DNA of 64,000 bases from contig NZ_SRXV01000002.1 in the NCBI RefSeq assembly GCF_004793635.1, positions 124,001 through 188,000 on the forward strand, written 5' to 3'. Origin of the DNA: Marinicauda pacifica (lineage in GTDB: Bacteria > Pseudomonadota > Alphaproteobacteria > Caulobacterales > Maricaulaceae). A model generated the notes under the pieces. It was given only the letters and a program-made list of their open reading frames with translations, was not told the DNA's origin and did not search any database. The position numbers were made by a program, and so were the translations under genes. Below, one piece after another: positions 52,904-61,205 of this stretch; the stretch's first letter is position 1, and every line of letters begins with the position of its first letter.

Positions 52904-55900
52904 CTACGTCAGGTTCAGCAGTTCCGGGTCGCCGCCCTGAGCCGCGATGTTGATCGTGACGACTCGCTCGGAGGCGAAGCGCGGCAGGTAGTTCGGCCCG
53001 CCCGCCTTGGGTCCGGTGCCCGACAGACCTTCACCGCCGAAGGGCTGCACGCCCACGACTGCGCCGGTCATGTTGCGGTTCACGTAGACATTGCCGGCCG
53101 GCACGGTCTCGCGAATGACGTCGAAGAAGCGCTGCAGGCGTGAATGCACGCCCAGCGTCAGACCGTAGCCCTTGTCGGCCAGCGCCTTGGCCTGGCCAAC
53201 CAGGTCGGAGCGCTTGTAGCGCACGACGTGCAGGATCGGACCGAACTTCTCTTCCGGCAACAGGTCGAGCGACGGCAATTCAACCAGGGTCGGCGGCAGG
53301 TAATAGCCCTTGTCCTTGAGCTCGCGCGAGAGCGGGGTCTGGTGGACGATCTTCGCCTCCTTGCCCATGCGCTCGATATGCTCTTCCAGGGTCTTCTTCG
53401 CGTCCGCATCGATCACCGGGCCGATATCCTTGCTCGGATCGGCCGGATCGCCCAGGGCCAGCGTATCCATGGCGCCTTTCAGCGCCTCGATGACGATGTC
53501 TGCCGTATCTTCGGGCAGGAAGATCGCGCGCAGTGCCGAACAGCGCTGCCCTGCCGAGCCGAAGGCGGACAGGATGGCGTCGTCGACCACCTGCTCGCGC
53601 AGGGCCGAAGTGTCCACGAACATGCCGTTCAGCCCGCCGGTTTCGGCGATCAGCGGTGTGATCGGGCCATCCTTCTCGGCGAGCGTCCGGTTGATGATGC
53701 GCGCCACCTCGGTCGAGCCGGTAAAGGCCACACCGCGCACGCGCTTGTCCTTGACCAGCGCTGCCCCGACCTTGCCGTCGCCGGGCAGAAGGTGCAGCGC
53801 TTCGGTAGGAAGCCCCGCCTTCTGGAACAGCTTGACCGCCTCATAGGCGATCAGCGGGCTCTGCTCGGCCGGCTTGGCCAGCACGGTATTGCCGGCGGCC
53901 AGTGCTGCGGCCAGCTGGCCGGTGAAAATCGCCAGCGGGAAATTCCACGGGCTGATGCACACGAAGATGCCGCGGCCCTTCAGCTCGATATGGTTTGTTT
54001 CCCCGGCCGGTCCGGGCAGGCGCACTGGCGAGGCGAATTTTTCCTCGGCCTGGCTTGCGTAATAGCGCAGGAAATCGACCGCCTCGCGGACCTCCGCCAC
54101 GCCATCTTCCAGCGACTTGCCGGTTTCGCGCGTCATCAGCGCGATCAGGCGCTCCATCTCGTCCTCGAGCAGATCGCCCATCTTGCGCAGGATGCTGGCG
54201 CGCGCGGCCCCGCCGGCATGATCCCATTCGTCGAAATAGGCATGCGCGGTGGAAAAGGCGGTCTCGATATCGGCCTCGCTGGCCTGGGACAGCCTGGCAA
54301 CCTTGAAGTCGAGATCGGCCGGGCTGAAGGTATCGGTCTCTTCGCCCTTGCTGGTCTTGCCGTTGACGATGGGGCCGGCCGCGTAGGCCGCCTTGGCGTC
54401 GAATGTCTTCTGTTCCTCGGCCAGCCGGTCCAGATTGGACCGGATGGTCAGGTCCAGGCCGCGCGAATTGCGCCGGTCCGGGCCATACAGGAAAGGGGGG
54501 GCCGGAATGAAGGGGTGGCGATCCATCGTCGCGGCACCCTCGAACGGACCCTGGGCCACATCGGTGGCCGGCACATCGGGATCCAGGAAGGAGTGCACGA
54601 AGCTGGTATTGGCACCGTTTTCCAGAAGGCGGCGCACCAGGTAGGGCAGCAAGTCCTTGTGGCTGCCCACCGGCGCATAGATGCGCACCGGCTTCATGTC
54701 GTCGAACGCCTCGTAGGCGGCGTTGTAGAGCGGCTCGCCCATGCCGTGCAGACGCTGGAATTCGTAGTCGTCATTGCCCGTCATCTTGGCGATCTCGCGC
54801 ACGCTGGCGAGCGTGTGCGCGTTATGCGTGGCAAACTGGGGGTAGATCGCTTCGGGCGCGCTCATCATGAGCTCGGCGCAGGAGATGAAGTTCAGATCCG
54901 TCGCCGACTTCGTCGACCAGACCGGGAAGTCCGGCACACCGGCTTGCTGGGCGTGCTTGATCTCGGTGTCCCAGTAGGCGCCCTTGACCAGACGCACCGG
55001 GAAGCGGCGTCCGGTATCCCGGCCCAGCTTGATCAGCCGCTCGATCAGGTCGCGGCAGCGTTTCTGGTATCCCTGGATCGCCAGGCCCAGCCCGTGCCAG
55101 TCGGCCAGGTCGGGCTCGCGCGACAGGCGCTCGAGCACCTTCATCTGGATGACGAGGCGGTCGGCTTCCTCGGCGTCCAGGCACAGCGCAATATCCGCAT
55201 CGCGGGCGGCTTTCGCCTGCTCCAGAACGCGCGGATAGAGGTGCTCCATCACCTCGTCTTCTTTATAGGCGTGGTACTGGGGATAGAGGGCGGACAGCTT
55301 GACCGACACCCCGTCCGCTTCGGTTATCGGCCCGTCCTGGCGGTGCTTGGCCACCACCTCGATCGCGTCCATGTAGCGTTGCTGGTAGCGCTGCGCGTCC
55401 TTTTCGGTGCGCGCGCCCTCGCCCAGCATGTCGAAGGAGAAAAGCGGCTTGGCGCCCTCGGGGAATTTCCAGCCGCGACCGCGCTTGATCGCCGCGGAGA
55501 TCGACCGGCCCAGCACGAATTGTTCGCCCAGGATACGCATCGCCTGACGGGTTGCGGTACGGATTACCGGCTCGCCCATGCGTCCGGCCATCCGCTTGAA
55601 GTAGCTGCCCGGGTCATTCTTGGCGTCCGGATCGACTTCCATCAGCGAGCCGGTCAGCATCAGGCCCAGCGTGGAGGCGTTAACCAGCCAGTTTTCCGAC
55701 TTCCAGGCGTGCTGCGCCCATTTGCCGGAGCCGATCTTCTCGGCGATCAGCGTATCGGCCGTTTCCGCATCGGGAACGCGCAGCAGGGCTTCGGCCAGGC
55801 ACATCAGCGCCAGGCCTTCCTTGTTCGACAGCCCGAATTCCTGCAGGAAGGACTCCATGAGCCCGGTCCGGTTCTTGCCCTTGCGCGCGCGTTCGACCAG

Positions 55901-56047
55901 ATCGACCGCGGTCTCGCCCGCACTCAGACGCTGGGCATGGTCGAGGGAGATCTGCCCGTCCAGCTGATGAACGGCGTCGCGTTCATCAGCGTATTTGCGG
56001 GCGTCGAGCCCGTCCCAATCGATGGAAATAGCAACGTCGTCACGCAT
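52904..56047 (-). CDS. putA: bifunctional proline dehydrogenase / L-glutamate gamma-semialdehyde dehydrogenase
   Basis: Oxidises proline to glutamate in two linked steps at the membrane; 1047 residues. The N-terminal arm and PRODH barrel (about 100-480) contain [48 protein letters not shown] and [10 protein letters not shown] for FAD binding. The P5C-dehydrogenase domain (about 530-1020) has [14 protein letters not shown] (NAD site), [21 protein letters not shown] and [12 protein letters not shown] with catalytic Cys near residue 836. The ribbon-helix-helix DNA-binding domain of E. coli PutA is missing, so it cannot repress its own gene, and no putR/lrp-like regulator is adjacent. A glycosyltransferase gene diverges from it. 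Confidence 0.97.
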   Translation of the reverse strand: MRDDVAISIDWDGLDARKYADERDAVHQLDGQISLDHAQRLSAGETAVDLVERARKGKNRTGLMESFLQEFGLSNKEGLALMCLAEALLRVPDAETADTLIAEKIGSGKWAQHAWKSENWLVNASTLGLMLTGSLMEVDPDAKNDPGSYFKRMAGRMGEPVIRTATRQAMRILGEQFVLGRSISAAIKRGRGWKFPEGAKPLFSFDMLGEGARTEKDAQRYQQRYMDAIEVVAKHRQDGPITEADGVSVKLSALYPQYHAYKEDEVMEHLYPRVLEQAKAARDADIALCLDAEEADRLVIQMKVLERLSREPDLADWHGLGLAIQGYQKRCRDLIERLIKLGRDTGRRFPVRLVKGAYWDTEIKHAQQAGVPDFPVWSTKSATDLNFISCAELMMSAPEAIYPQFATHNAHTLASVREIAKMTGNDDYEFQRLHGMGEPLYNAAYEAFDDMKPVRIYAPVGSHKDLLPYLVRRLLENGANTSFVHSFLDPDVPATDVAQGPFEGAATMDRHPFIPAPPFLYGPDRRNSRGLDLTIRSNLDRLAEEQKTFDAKAAYAAGPIVNGKTSKGEETDTFSPADLDFKVARLSQASEADIETAFSTAHAYFDEWDHAGGAARASILRKMGDLLEDEMERLIALMTRETGKSLEDGVAEVREAVDFLRYYASQAEEKFASPVRLPGPAGETNHIELKGRGIFVCISPWNFPLAIFTGQLAAALAAGNTVLAKPAEQSPLIAYEAVKLFQKAGLPTEALHLLPGDGKVGAALVKDKRVRGVAFTGSTEVARIINRTLAEKDGPITPLIAETGGLNGMFVDTSALREQVVDDAILSAFGSAGQRCSALRAIFLPEDTADIVIEALKGAMDTLALGDPADPSKDIGPVIDADAKKTLEEHIERMGKEAKIVHQTPLSRELKDKGYYLPPTLVELPSLDLLPEEKFGPILHVVRYKRSDLVGQAKALADKGYGLTLGVHSRLQRFFDVIRETVPAGNVYVNRNMTGAVVGVQPFGGEGLSGTGPKAGGPNYLPRFASERVVTINIAAQGGDPELLNLT

Positions 56048-56213
56048 GAGAGTATCCTGAAGGCCAAGGGTCGGGTTTTGCCCCCTCTATCAACGCGGGA
56101 CAATGGTAGTCGTTTCATGGCACGGCAAGTGAAGTCTGCTGCGTGCGCACTTCGCGTGAACGCAAAATCGCGTTAAGAGGCCACGCCCTCTTGTTTGTTC
56201 TAGGGAGTCTTTC

Positions 56214-57308
56214 ATGGAAGACGGCGCGCCATTGCGCATCATGCTGGTGACCGATGCCTGGGAACCGCAGGTCAACGGGGTCGTGCGCACATTGTCGCGC
56301 GTCACCGAGGAATGCCGGGAGATGGGCCACGAGGTCGAGGTCATCCATCCGGGGCTCGGCTACCGGACGATCCCGCTGCCCACCTATCCCGACATCAAGA
56401 TGGCCCTCGGCGCCCGCAAGGACATTGAGGCGCGCTTCAAGGCCTTCGAGCCGGAAGCGATCCACATCGCGACCGAAGGCAGTCTGGGGGAGGCGGCGCG
56501 CAAGATTTGCCTGAACTGGAAGCTGCCCTTCACGACCAGCTACCACACAAGGTTTCCCGAATACGTGCACGCGCGCTTCCCGTTCATTCCGCTTTCGACG
56601 GGCTACTGGTACATGCGCCGGTTCCACAATTCGGGAAACAGGCTGATGGTCGCCACCCCGACCATGCGTGACGATCTGGCCAAGCGCGGCTTCAACAACA
56701 TCACGCCCTGGGCGCGCGGCGTGGACACCGAACAGTTCCACCCCTCCCGCCGGCATCAGGACGGCAAGAGCGTCTACGAGGGCCTGGAAGGCCCGATCTT
56801 CGTCTATGTCGGGCGCGTTGCGGTGGAGAAGAATATCGAGTCCTTCCTCGATCTCGATCTTCCCGGCACCAAGGTCGTGGTCGGTCCCGGCCCGCAGCTG
56901 GAAGACCTGAAGCGGCGCTACAAGGATGTCGTGTTCACGGGCTCGAAATCGGGCGAGGAGCTCGCGCGCCATTTTGCCGACGCGGACGTCTCGGTCTTCC
57001 CCAGCTGGACTGACACGTTCGGCCTGGTGATCCTGGAATCGATGGCGTGCGGCACACCCGTCGCCGCCTTCCCGGCCCCCGGTCCCAAGGACATCATCCC
57101 CGGTTCGGGCGGCGGCGTGGTCAGCGAGGATCTGCGCGAGGCCTGCCTGGGCTCGCTCGACTGCAGCCGCGAGGAATCGCGCGCCTATGCCGAGACCTTC
57201 TCCTGGCGCAAGTGCGCGGAGGAGTTCGTCAAGAATCTCAAGCCCCAGCCACGCCCGGAACGCCGCCGTATCTGGCGCCGCATCCGCCGCTTCGGCCGGC
57301 CGGGCTGA
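56214..57308 (+). CDS. GT4-family glycosyltransferase
   Basis: A 364-residue GT-B glycosyltransferase of the GT4 (glycosyltransferase 1) family. The N-terminal Rossmann half has MLVTDAWEPQVNGVVRTLSRV, IATEGSLGEAARKIC and TSYHTRFPEYVHARFP. The C-terminal donor half has IFVYVGRVAVEKNIESFLDLDLPGTKVVVGPGP and the EX7E nucleotide-sugar motif around FPSWTDTFGLVILESMACGTPVAAFP. This pattern resembles alpha-mannosyl- or glucosyl-transferases acting on glycolipids. Donor and acceptor are not determined. It is transcribed divergently from putA and ends before a terminator. Confidence 0.9.
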   Translation: MEDGAPLRIMLVTDAWEPQVNGVVRTLSRVTEECREMGHEVEVIHPGLGYRTIPLPTYPDIKMALGARKDIEARFKAFEPEAIHIATEGSLGEAARKICLNWKLPFTTSYHTRFPEYVHARFPFIPLSTGYWYMRRFHNSGNRLMVATPTMRDDLAKRGFNNITPWARGVDTEQFHPSRRHQDGKSVYEGLEGPIFVYVGRVAVEKNIESFLDLDLPGTKVVVGPGPQLEDLKRRYKDVVFTGSKSGEELARHFADADVSVFPSWTDTFGLVILESMACGTPVAAFPAPGPKDIIPGSGGGVVSEDLREACLGSLDCSREESRAYAETFSWRKCAEEFVKNLKPQPRPERRRIWRRIRRFGRPG

Positions 57309-57322
57309 CGCAGGCTCAAGGC

Positions 57323-57356
57323 AAAAAAAGGGCGGCCTCCAGCGAGGCCGCCCTTT
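57323..57356. terminator. bidirectional intrinsic terminator
   Basis: A perfect 10-bp stem GGGCGGCCTC / GAGGCCGCCC with a 4-base loop (57330-57353). It is flanked on the left by seven A (a strong T-run for pstS, minus strand) and on the right by TTTCC for the glycosyltransferase gene. Confidence 0.9.
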
Positions 57357-57382
57357 CCATACTTACGCCAGAGACGCGCTGC

Positions 57383-58519
57383 CTATTCCGGCGCATCCAT
57401 CGCGGTCAGCGCCCGGCCGGAGGCCGCCTCGCTGGCGCGGGCCTGGTCGGGGAGCGCGATGAGCCCGCGCTCGGCCAGGTAGCCGAACGGGCCCCATGCA
57501 TCCTCGCTGGTCAGCTCGGTGACGAACTCGCGCACGCCCGGCACCACGTCGGCATGCTGGTTCTTCACATAGACATACATCGAGCGCGAAATGGGGTAGT
57601 CGCCATCCGAGATGGCGTCATAGGTCGGCTCGACGCCTTCCACGACAACACCCTCGATCCGGTCGCCATTCTGCTCCAGGAAAGAGTAGCCGAAGATGCC
57701 GAACGCGGTCGGCGTATTGGCGAGGGTCTGCACGATCGTGTTGTCGTTTTCCCCGGAGTCGATCCAGCGGCCGTCTTCACGGATCCGGCTGGCAATGGCG
57801 TTGAAGCGGTCCGCATCCGACTGCGACATGGTGTGAAGGCATTCGATCTCTTCCGCGCCGGGATGCAGACCCAGCTCCACGAACGCATCGCGTGTGCCCG
57901 AGGTCGGGGGCGGGCCGTAAACCTCGATGATCTCGTTCGGCAGGGCCGGGCTCACGTCCGACCAGCGCGTATGCGGGTTCGCAACGATCGTCTCGCAGCT
58001 ATAGCCGGCAACCTGGGAAAAGCTGGCTCCGGGCCGCAGCGCGCCGGATTCGGTCACCAGCAGCTCGCCGTGGGCATCGACCGGGGCCGGAATTTCGGCG
58101 GCCAGCGCCAGGAACAGATCGGACCGGTCCATCTCGGTGGCCGGCGCGGCGCTGGAATTGCCGATGATGATGCCGTCATAGCCGATCATGATCTCGGTGA
58201 TCTCGGTGACGCCGTTATTGCGGCAGCGTTCGAACTCACTCGCCTTGATGCGCCGCGACGCGCCGGTGATGTCGGGATGGTTGGTCCCCACGCCCGCACA
58301 GAACAGATTCATTCCGCCGCCCGTGCCGGTCGATTCCACGACCGGGGTCGGGAAGTTGGTTCGCGCTCCGAAATTCTCCGCCACCGCCGTGGTGAAGGGG
58401 AAGACGGTGGACGACCCGACCACGCGCAGCACGTCGCGGTTCTGCACCGCGTGGGCGCCGGCCAGACCGGCTGCAGTGCAAGCGGCCGCTGCGGCGGCCA
58501 GAAGAAGACGGTTTTTCAT
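57383..58519 (-). CDS. pstS: phosphate ABC transporter substrate-binding protein PstS-like
   Basis: A 378-residue periplasmic phosphate-binding protein. The signal peptide ends at about residue 24. The family's phosphate-contact motifs are VVGSSTVFPFTTAVAENF, STGTGGGMNLFCAG, HPDITGASRRIKASE, IGYDGIIIGNSS and PPPTSGTRDAFVELGL. Length and motifs match PstS of the alphaproteobacterial SphX-like group. The permease and ATPase genes pstCAB are not in the window. A Pho-box-like array lies 80 bases upstream. Confidence 0.93.
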   Translation of the reverse strand: MKNRLLLAAAAAACTAAGLAGAHAVQNRDVLRVVGSSTVFPFTTAVAENFGARTNFPTPVVESTGTGGGMNLFCAGVGTNHPDITGASRRIKASEFERCRNNGVTEITEIMIGYDGIIIGNSSAAPATEMDRSDLFLALAAEIPAPVDAHGELLVTESGALRPGASFSQVAGYSCETIVANPHTRWSDVSPALPNEIIEVYGPPPTSGTRDAFVELGLHPGAEEIECLHTMSQSDADRFNAIASRIREDGRWIDSGENDNTIVQTLANTPTAFGIFGYSFLEQNGDRIEGVVVEGVEPTYDAISDGDYPISRSMYVYVKNQHADVVPGVREFVTELTSEDAWGPFGYLAERGLIALPDQARASEAASGRALTAMDAPE

Positions 58520-58597
58520 TTGGGCTGGATCCGTTCAAACGTTGGACGACGCGCGGCACCCGGGAGTGTGCGGCCGCGGTTTTGTTCGCCTGTGAAA

Positions 58598-58626
58598 ACC
58601 ACAGCTGTGTGACACGAAGATGGCAG
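58598..58626 (-). promoter_or_regulatory. Pho-box-like array upstream of pstS
   Basis: On the minus strand three 7-base units lie at exact 11-base intervals: CTGCCAT, GTGTCAC and CTGTGGT, each separated by 4 bases. PhoB boxes are CTGTCAT repeats with 4-base spacers. The first unit matches 6 of 7 and the others 5 of 7. Distance and partner gene are right for phosphate control by PhoB. Only a binding test can settle it. Confidence 0.55.
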
Positions 58627-58722
58627 TCGGCCCGCCGGACGCAGTTGCACCGGCCGCAGCCTCGCCGTCCGGACGGTGGGTGTCGATCAAGCTATTAATT
58701 TTAAGTCGAAAAATCCACGCGT
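58627..58722. other. spacer between pstS and the ODC leader
   Basis: 96 bases. The AT-rich patch with CTATTAATTTTAAG at 58691-58704 is the likely promoter zone of the polyamine operon (a TATTAAT hexamer-like sequence). I found no second gene. A clear -35 element could not be chosen. Confidence 0.4.
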
Positions 58723-58894
58723 TTGGCAGGAGCCTGTCAGTGACCTAATGTCCGTTCCTGACGCGCGCGCCCTCATGAGAGCTGCAACGGATGGAATTCC
58801 ACTTTACATGGCCGAAGGGAAGCCTTATCAGCCGCGGTCCCGGCGGAGGCGACGATGCCGGATTGGGTTAACTGCCAACAGGGGGTCTCGTGAA
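58723..58894 (+). promoter_or_regulatory. structured leader of the ornithine decarboxylase operon (candidate speF-type RNA)
   Basis: A 172-base untranslated leader with signs of regulated folding. TTGGCAG (58723-58729) is perfectly complementary to CTGCCAA (58872-58878) and would close a domain of 156 nt. CCGGC/GCCGG flank the strong GGAGG and the ATG of a short ORF, so the ribosome site can be hidden in a hairpin loop. A speF RNA motif is known upstream of ornithine decarboxylases in alphaproteobacteria; I recall this but could not align to it here. Confidence 0.5.
58855..58893 (+). CDS. candidate 12-residue leader peptide ahead of ornithine decarboxylase
   Basis: ATG at 58855 with GGAGG five bases upstream, the best ribosome site in this interval, begins a 12-codon ORF, MPDWVNCQQGVS, ending TGA at 58891-58893. 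The decarboxylase TTG start follows at 58895, two bases later, in another frame, so translation could be coupled. It might act as a sensing or coupling peptide. There is no other evidence that it is translated. Confidence 0.45.
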   Translation: MPDWVNCQQGVS

Positions 58895-60133
58895 TTGCAC
58901 GACTACCATACGCCCCTGGACCTGGTCCGCTCTCGGCCTGTTGAAGGCCCGGTCGCCTGTGCGCGGCCCGATCGACTGACGATCGCAGCAACCTGGTTCC
59001 AGAAAAATTTTCCCGGCGACGTACTGTACGCCGTGAAGGCCAACCCCTCGCCCTGGGTGATCGACACCCTGTACGCGGCGGGGATACGTTTTTTTGACGT
59101 CGCTTCCCTTCCGGAAGTCGAACTCGTTTCCGCGCGCTGTCCGGATGCGAAGATGGCGTTCATGCACCCGGTCAAATCGCGCGCCGCGATCGCGAGCGCG
59201 TATTTCGACCATGGTGTGCGCATCTTCGTGCTCGATTGCGAGGCGGAGCTCGACAAGATCCTCGCCGAGACCGGCTATGCGAAAGACCTCACCCTGGTCG
59301 TGCGCATCGCCGTGTCCAATGACGGGGCGACCCTGCCGCTGGCCGGCAAGTTCGGCGCGAACGAGACCGAGGCCCCGGATCTGATGCAGAAGGCGCGCGC
59401 CTATGCCGAAGAGCTGGGCGTCAGCTTTCACGTGGGCAGCCAGTGCATGGCCCCCGCCGCCTATCGCGCGGCGATGATGGAGGCCTCGCGCCTGATCGCG
59501 CGCGCGGGCGTCACGGTCGACATCGTCGACGTGGGCGGCGGCTTCCCGTCCGTCTATCCCGGCCTGACCCCGCCGCCGCTGGAAGACTATATCGCGGCCA
59601 TCGAAAACGCGTTCGAGGACATGATGGTCCTTGAAAACGCCGATCTGTGGTGCGAGCCCGGCCGTGCGCTCATTGCCGAGTCCGTCTCGGTGCTCACGCG
59701 CGTCGAGCTGGTCAAGGGCGAGTCGATCTACATGAATGACGGCGCCTACGGGACGCTGTTCGACATGGTTCACGCGCGGTGGCCCTTTCCGATGCTTGTC
59801 CACCGCCGCGAGGGCGAGCCGTCCAGCCAGACCGCGGAGTTCAAGCTCTACGGTCCGACCTGCGATTCCATTGACTCCATGCCGGGGCCCTACACACTGC
59901 CGGCCGACATCCGCGAAGGCGATGTGATCGAGTTCGGCATGCTGGGCGCGTACGGCACGGCGATGGCCACCCGGTTTAACGGGTTTGGCGACGTGGAGAC
60001 CGTTCAGGTGAACGATTTCCCGTTCAAATCGCTTTACGACCAGACGATCGTTCGCCCGGCCCGCCGGGAAGGCTCGGTCGTCCCCTTCGCGCGGGTCCGC
60101 CGCCGCCGCCAACGCCTCCTGAAGAAACGTTAG
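58895..60133 (+). CDS. ornithine decarboxylase, fold type III (alanine-racemase-like)
   Basis: PLP enzyme that decarboxylates ornithine to putrescine, possibly lysine as well; about 412 residues. Motifs: DVLYAVKANPSPW with PLP lysine K48, FMHPVKSR, HVGSQCM, DVGGGFPSVYPG, WCEPGRALIAES and YGPTCDSIDSM with the catalytic Cys near 323. The alphaproteobacterial family starts around HDYHTPLDL; the codon there is TTG (58895). In-frame ATGs further up exist (58748, 58784, 58809) but would add an Arg-rich extension unlike the family and lie inside the leader. The C-terminus is unusually basic (RVRRRRQRLLKKR). It is followed after 7 bases by the DHS-like gene. Confidence 0.9.
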   Translation: MHDYHTPLDLVRSRPVEGPVACARPDRLTIAATWFQKNFPGDVLYAVKANPSPWVIDTLYAAGIRFFDVASLPEVELVSARCPDAKMAFMHPVKSRAAIASAYFDHGVRIFVLDCEAELDKILAETGYAKDLTLVVRIAVSNDGATLPLAGKFGANETEAPDLMQKARAYAEELGVSFHVGSQCMAPAAYRAAMMEASRLIARAGVTVDIVDVGGGFPSVYPGLTPPPLEDYIAAIENAFEDMMVLENADLWCEPGRALIAESVSVLTRVELVKGESIYMNDGAYGTLFDMVHARWPFPMLVHRREGEPSSQTAEFKLYGPTCDSIDSMPGPYTLPADIREGDVIEFGMLGAYGTAMATRFNGFGDVETVQVNDFPFKSLYDQTIVRPARREGSVVPFARVRRRRQRLLKKR

Positions 60134-60140
60134 AGACATC

Positions 60141-61190
60141 ATGACCGATCAAACCAACCGCAAGGCCGAGCTTCTTTCCAGCCCGGTCGAGCACATCGAC
60201 ATCGCCAGCTTCGATGGCCGTCCGATCATCGACGCGTGGGAGAAGATGAGCTTCACCTCGCGCGATGCCGCGCGGGCCGCGCGAATTCTGGACAAGGCCG
60301 TCGCCGATCCCGATTGCGCCGTCATCCTGACGCTCGCCGGCTCGACCTCGGCCGGTGGCTGCATGCATGTCTGGCGCGACATGGTGCGCCACAACATGAT
60401 CGACGCCATCGTGGCGACCGGCGCCTCCATCGTGGACATGGACTTCTTCGAAGCCCTCGGCTTCAAGCACTACCAGGCCCACGAAGTGCCCGACGACACC
60501 ACGCTGCGCTCGCTCTATATCGACCGCATCTACGACACCTATATCGACGAGGAAGAGCTGCAGGCGTGCGATCACACCATCGGTGACATCGCCGACTCCC
60601 TGCCCGCCAAGCCGATGAGCTCGCGCGCCTTCCTCAAGGCGATGGGCAAATGGCTCGCCGACGGCAACGCCAAGAAAGAAGGCTCGCTGCTGGAGGAATG
60701 CTACCACCAGGGCGTCCCGATCTTCGTACCGGCCTTCTCCGACTGCTCGGCCGGTTTCGGCCTCGTGCGTCACCAGGTCGAGCGGATGAAGGAGGGCAAA
60801 CCCTACCTGTCCATCGATTCCGTGGCCGATTTCCGCGAACTGACCGATATCAAGATCAAGGCCGGGCGCACCGGCCTGTTCATGGTCGGCGGCGGCGTGC
60901 CCAAGAACTTCGCCCAGGACACGGTCGTGTGCGCGGAAATTCTCGGCCACGAGGATGTCGAGATGCACGCCTATGCGGTTCAGATCACCGTCGCCGACGT
61001 GCGCGACGGGGCCTGCTCCTCCTCCACGCTGAAAGAGGCCTCCAGCTGGGGCAAGGTCGACGTGGCGCTCGAGCAGATGGTGTTTGCCGAGGCCAGCTCG
61101 GTCGCGCCGATCATCGTGTCGGACGTCTTCCATCGCGGAAACCACAAATCGCGTCCGCGCCACCGCTTCGCCGACATGTTCGAGGATTAA
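60141..61190 (+). CDS. deoxyhypusine synthase-like protein (probable homospermidine synthase)
   Basis: A 349-residue DHS-family protein. Conserved parts include SRDAARAARILDKAV, LAGSTSAGGCMHVWRDMVR, ATGASIVDMDFFEALG, IFVPAFSDCSAGFGLV (NAD site region) and SSWGKVDVAL holding the catalytic lysine K305, the equivalent of human Lys329. True bacteria lack eIF5A, and bacterial DHS relatives are thought to transfer the aminobutyl group of spermidine or putrescine to putrescine, giving homospermidine. The gene follows ornithine decarboxylase by 7 bases, so the pair likely forms a polyamine operon. The exact product is inferred. Confidence 0.88.
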   Translation: MTDQTNRKAELLSSPVEHIDIASFDGRPIIDAWEKMSFTSRDAARAARILDKAVADPDCAVILTLAGSTSAGGCMHVWRDMVRHNMIDAIVATGASIVDMDFFEALGFKHYQAHEVPDDTTLRSLYIDRIYDTYIDEEELQACDHTIGDIADSLPAKPMSSRAFLKAMGKWLADGNAKKEGSLLEECYHQGVPIFVPAFSDCSAGFGLVRHQVERMKEGKPYLSIDSVADFRELTDIKIKAGRTGLFMVGGGVPKNFAQDTVVCAEILGHEDVEMHAYAVQITVADVRDGACSSSTLKEASSWGKVDVALEQMVFAEASSVAPIIVSDVFHRGNHKSRPRHRFADMFED

Positions 61191-61205
61191 GGACTACGTT
61201 CCATA

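Noticed and set aside
53144..56176. 1010-codon open frame on the plus strand opposite putA
   Set aside because: It is a mirror of the putA frame in high-GC DNA; composition (Arg/Gly/His-rich, no domain) and lack of ribosome site speak against it. The same holds for long antisense frames opposite opgG, dnaX, nrdA and the lysC-lysA fusion.
58676..58894. In-frame N-terminal extension of ornithine decarboxylase with several ATG codons
   Set aside because: The extension includes an Arg run and no family-like sequence, and it lies within the leader that pairs with itself. The enzyme family begins around the TTG at 58895.
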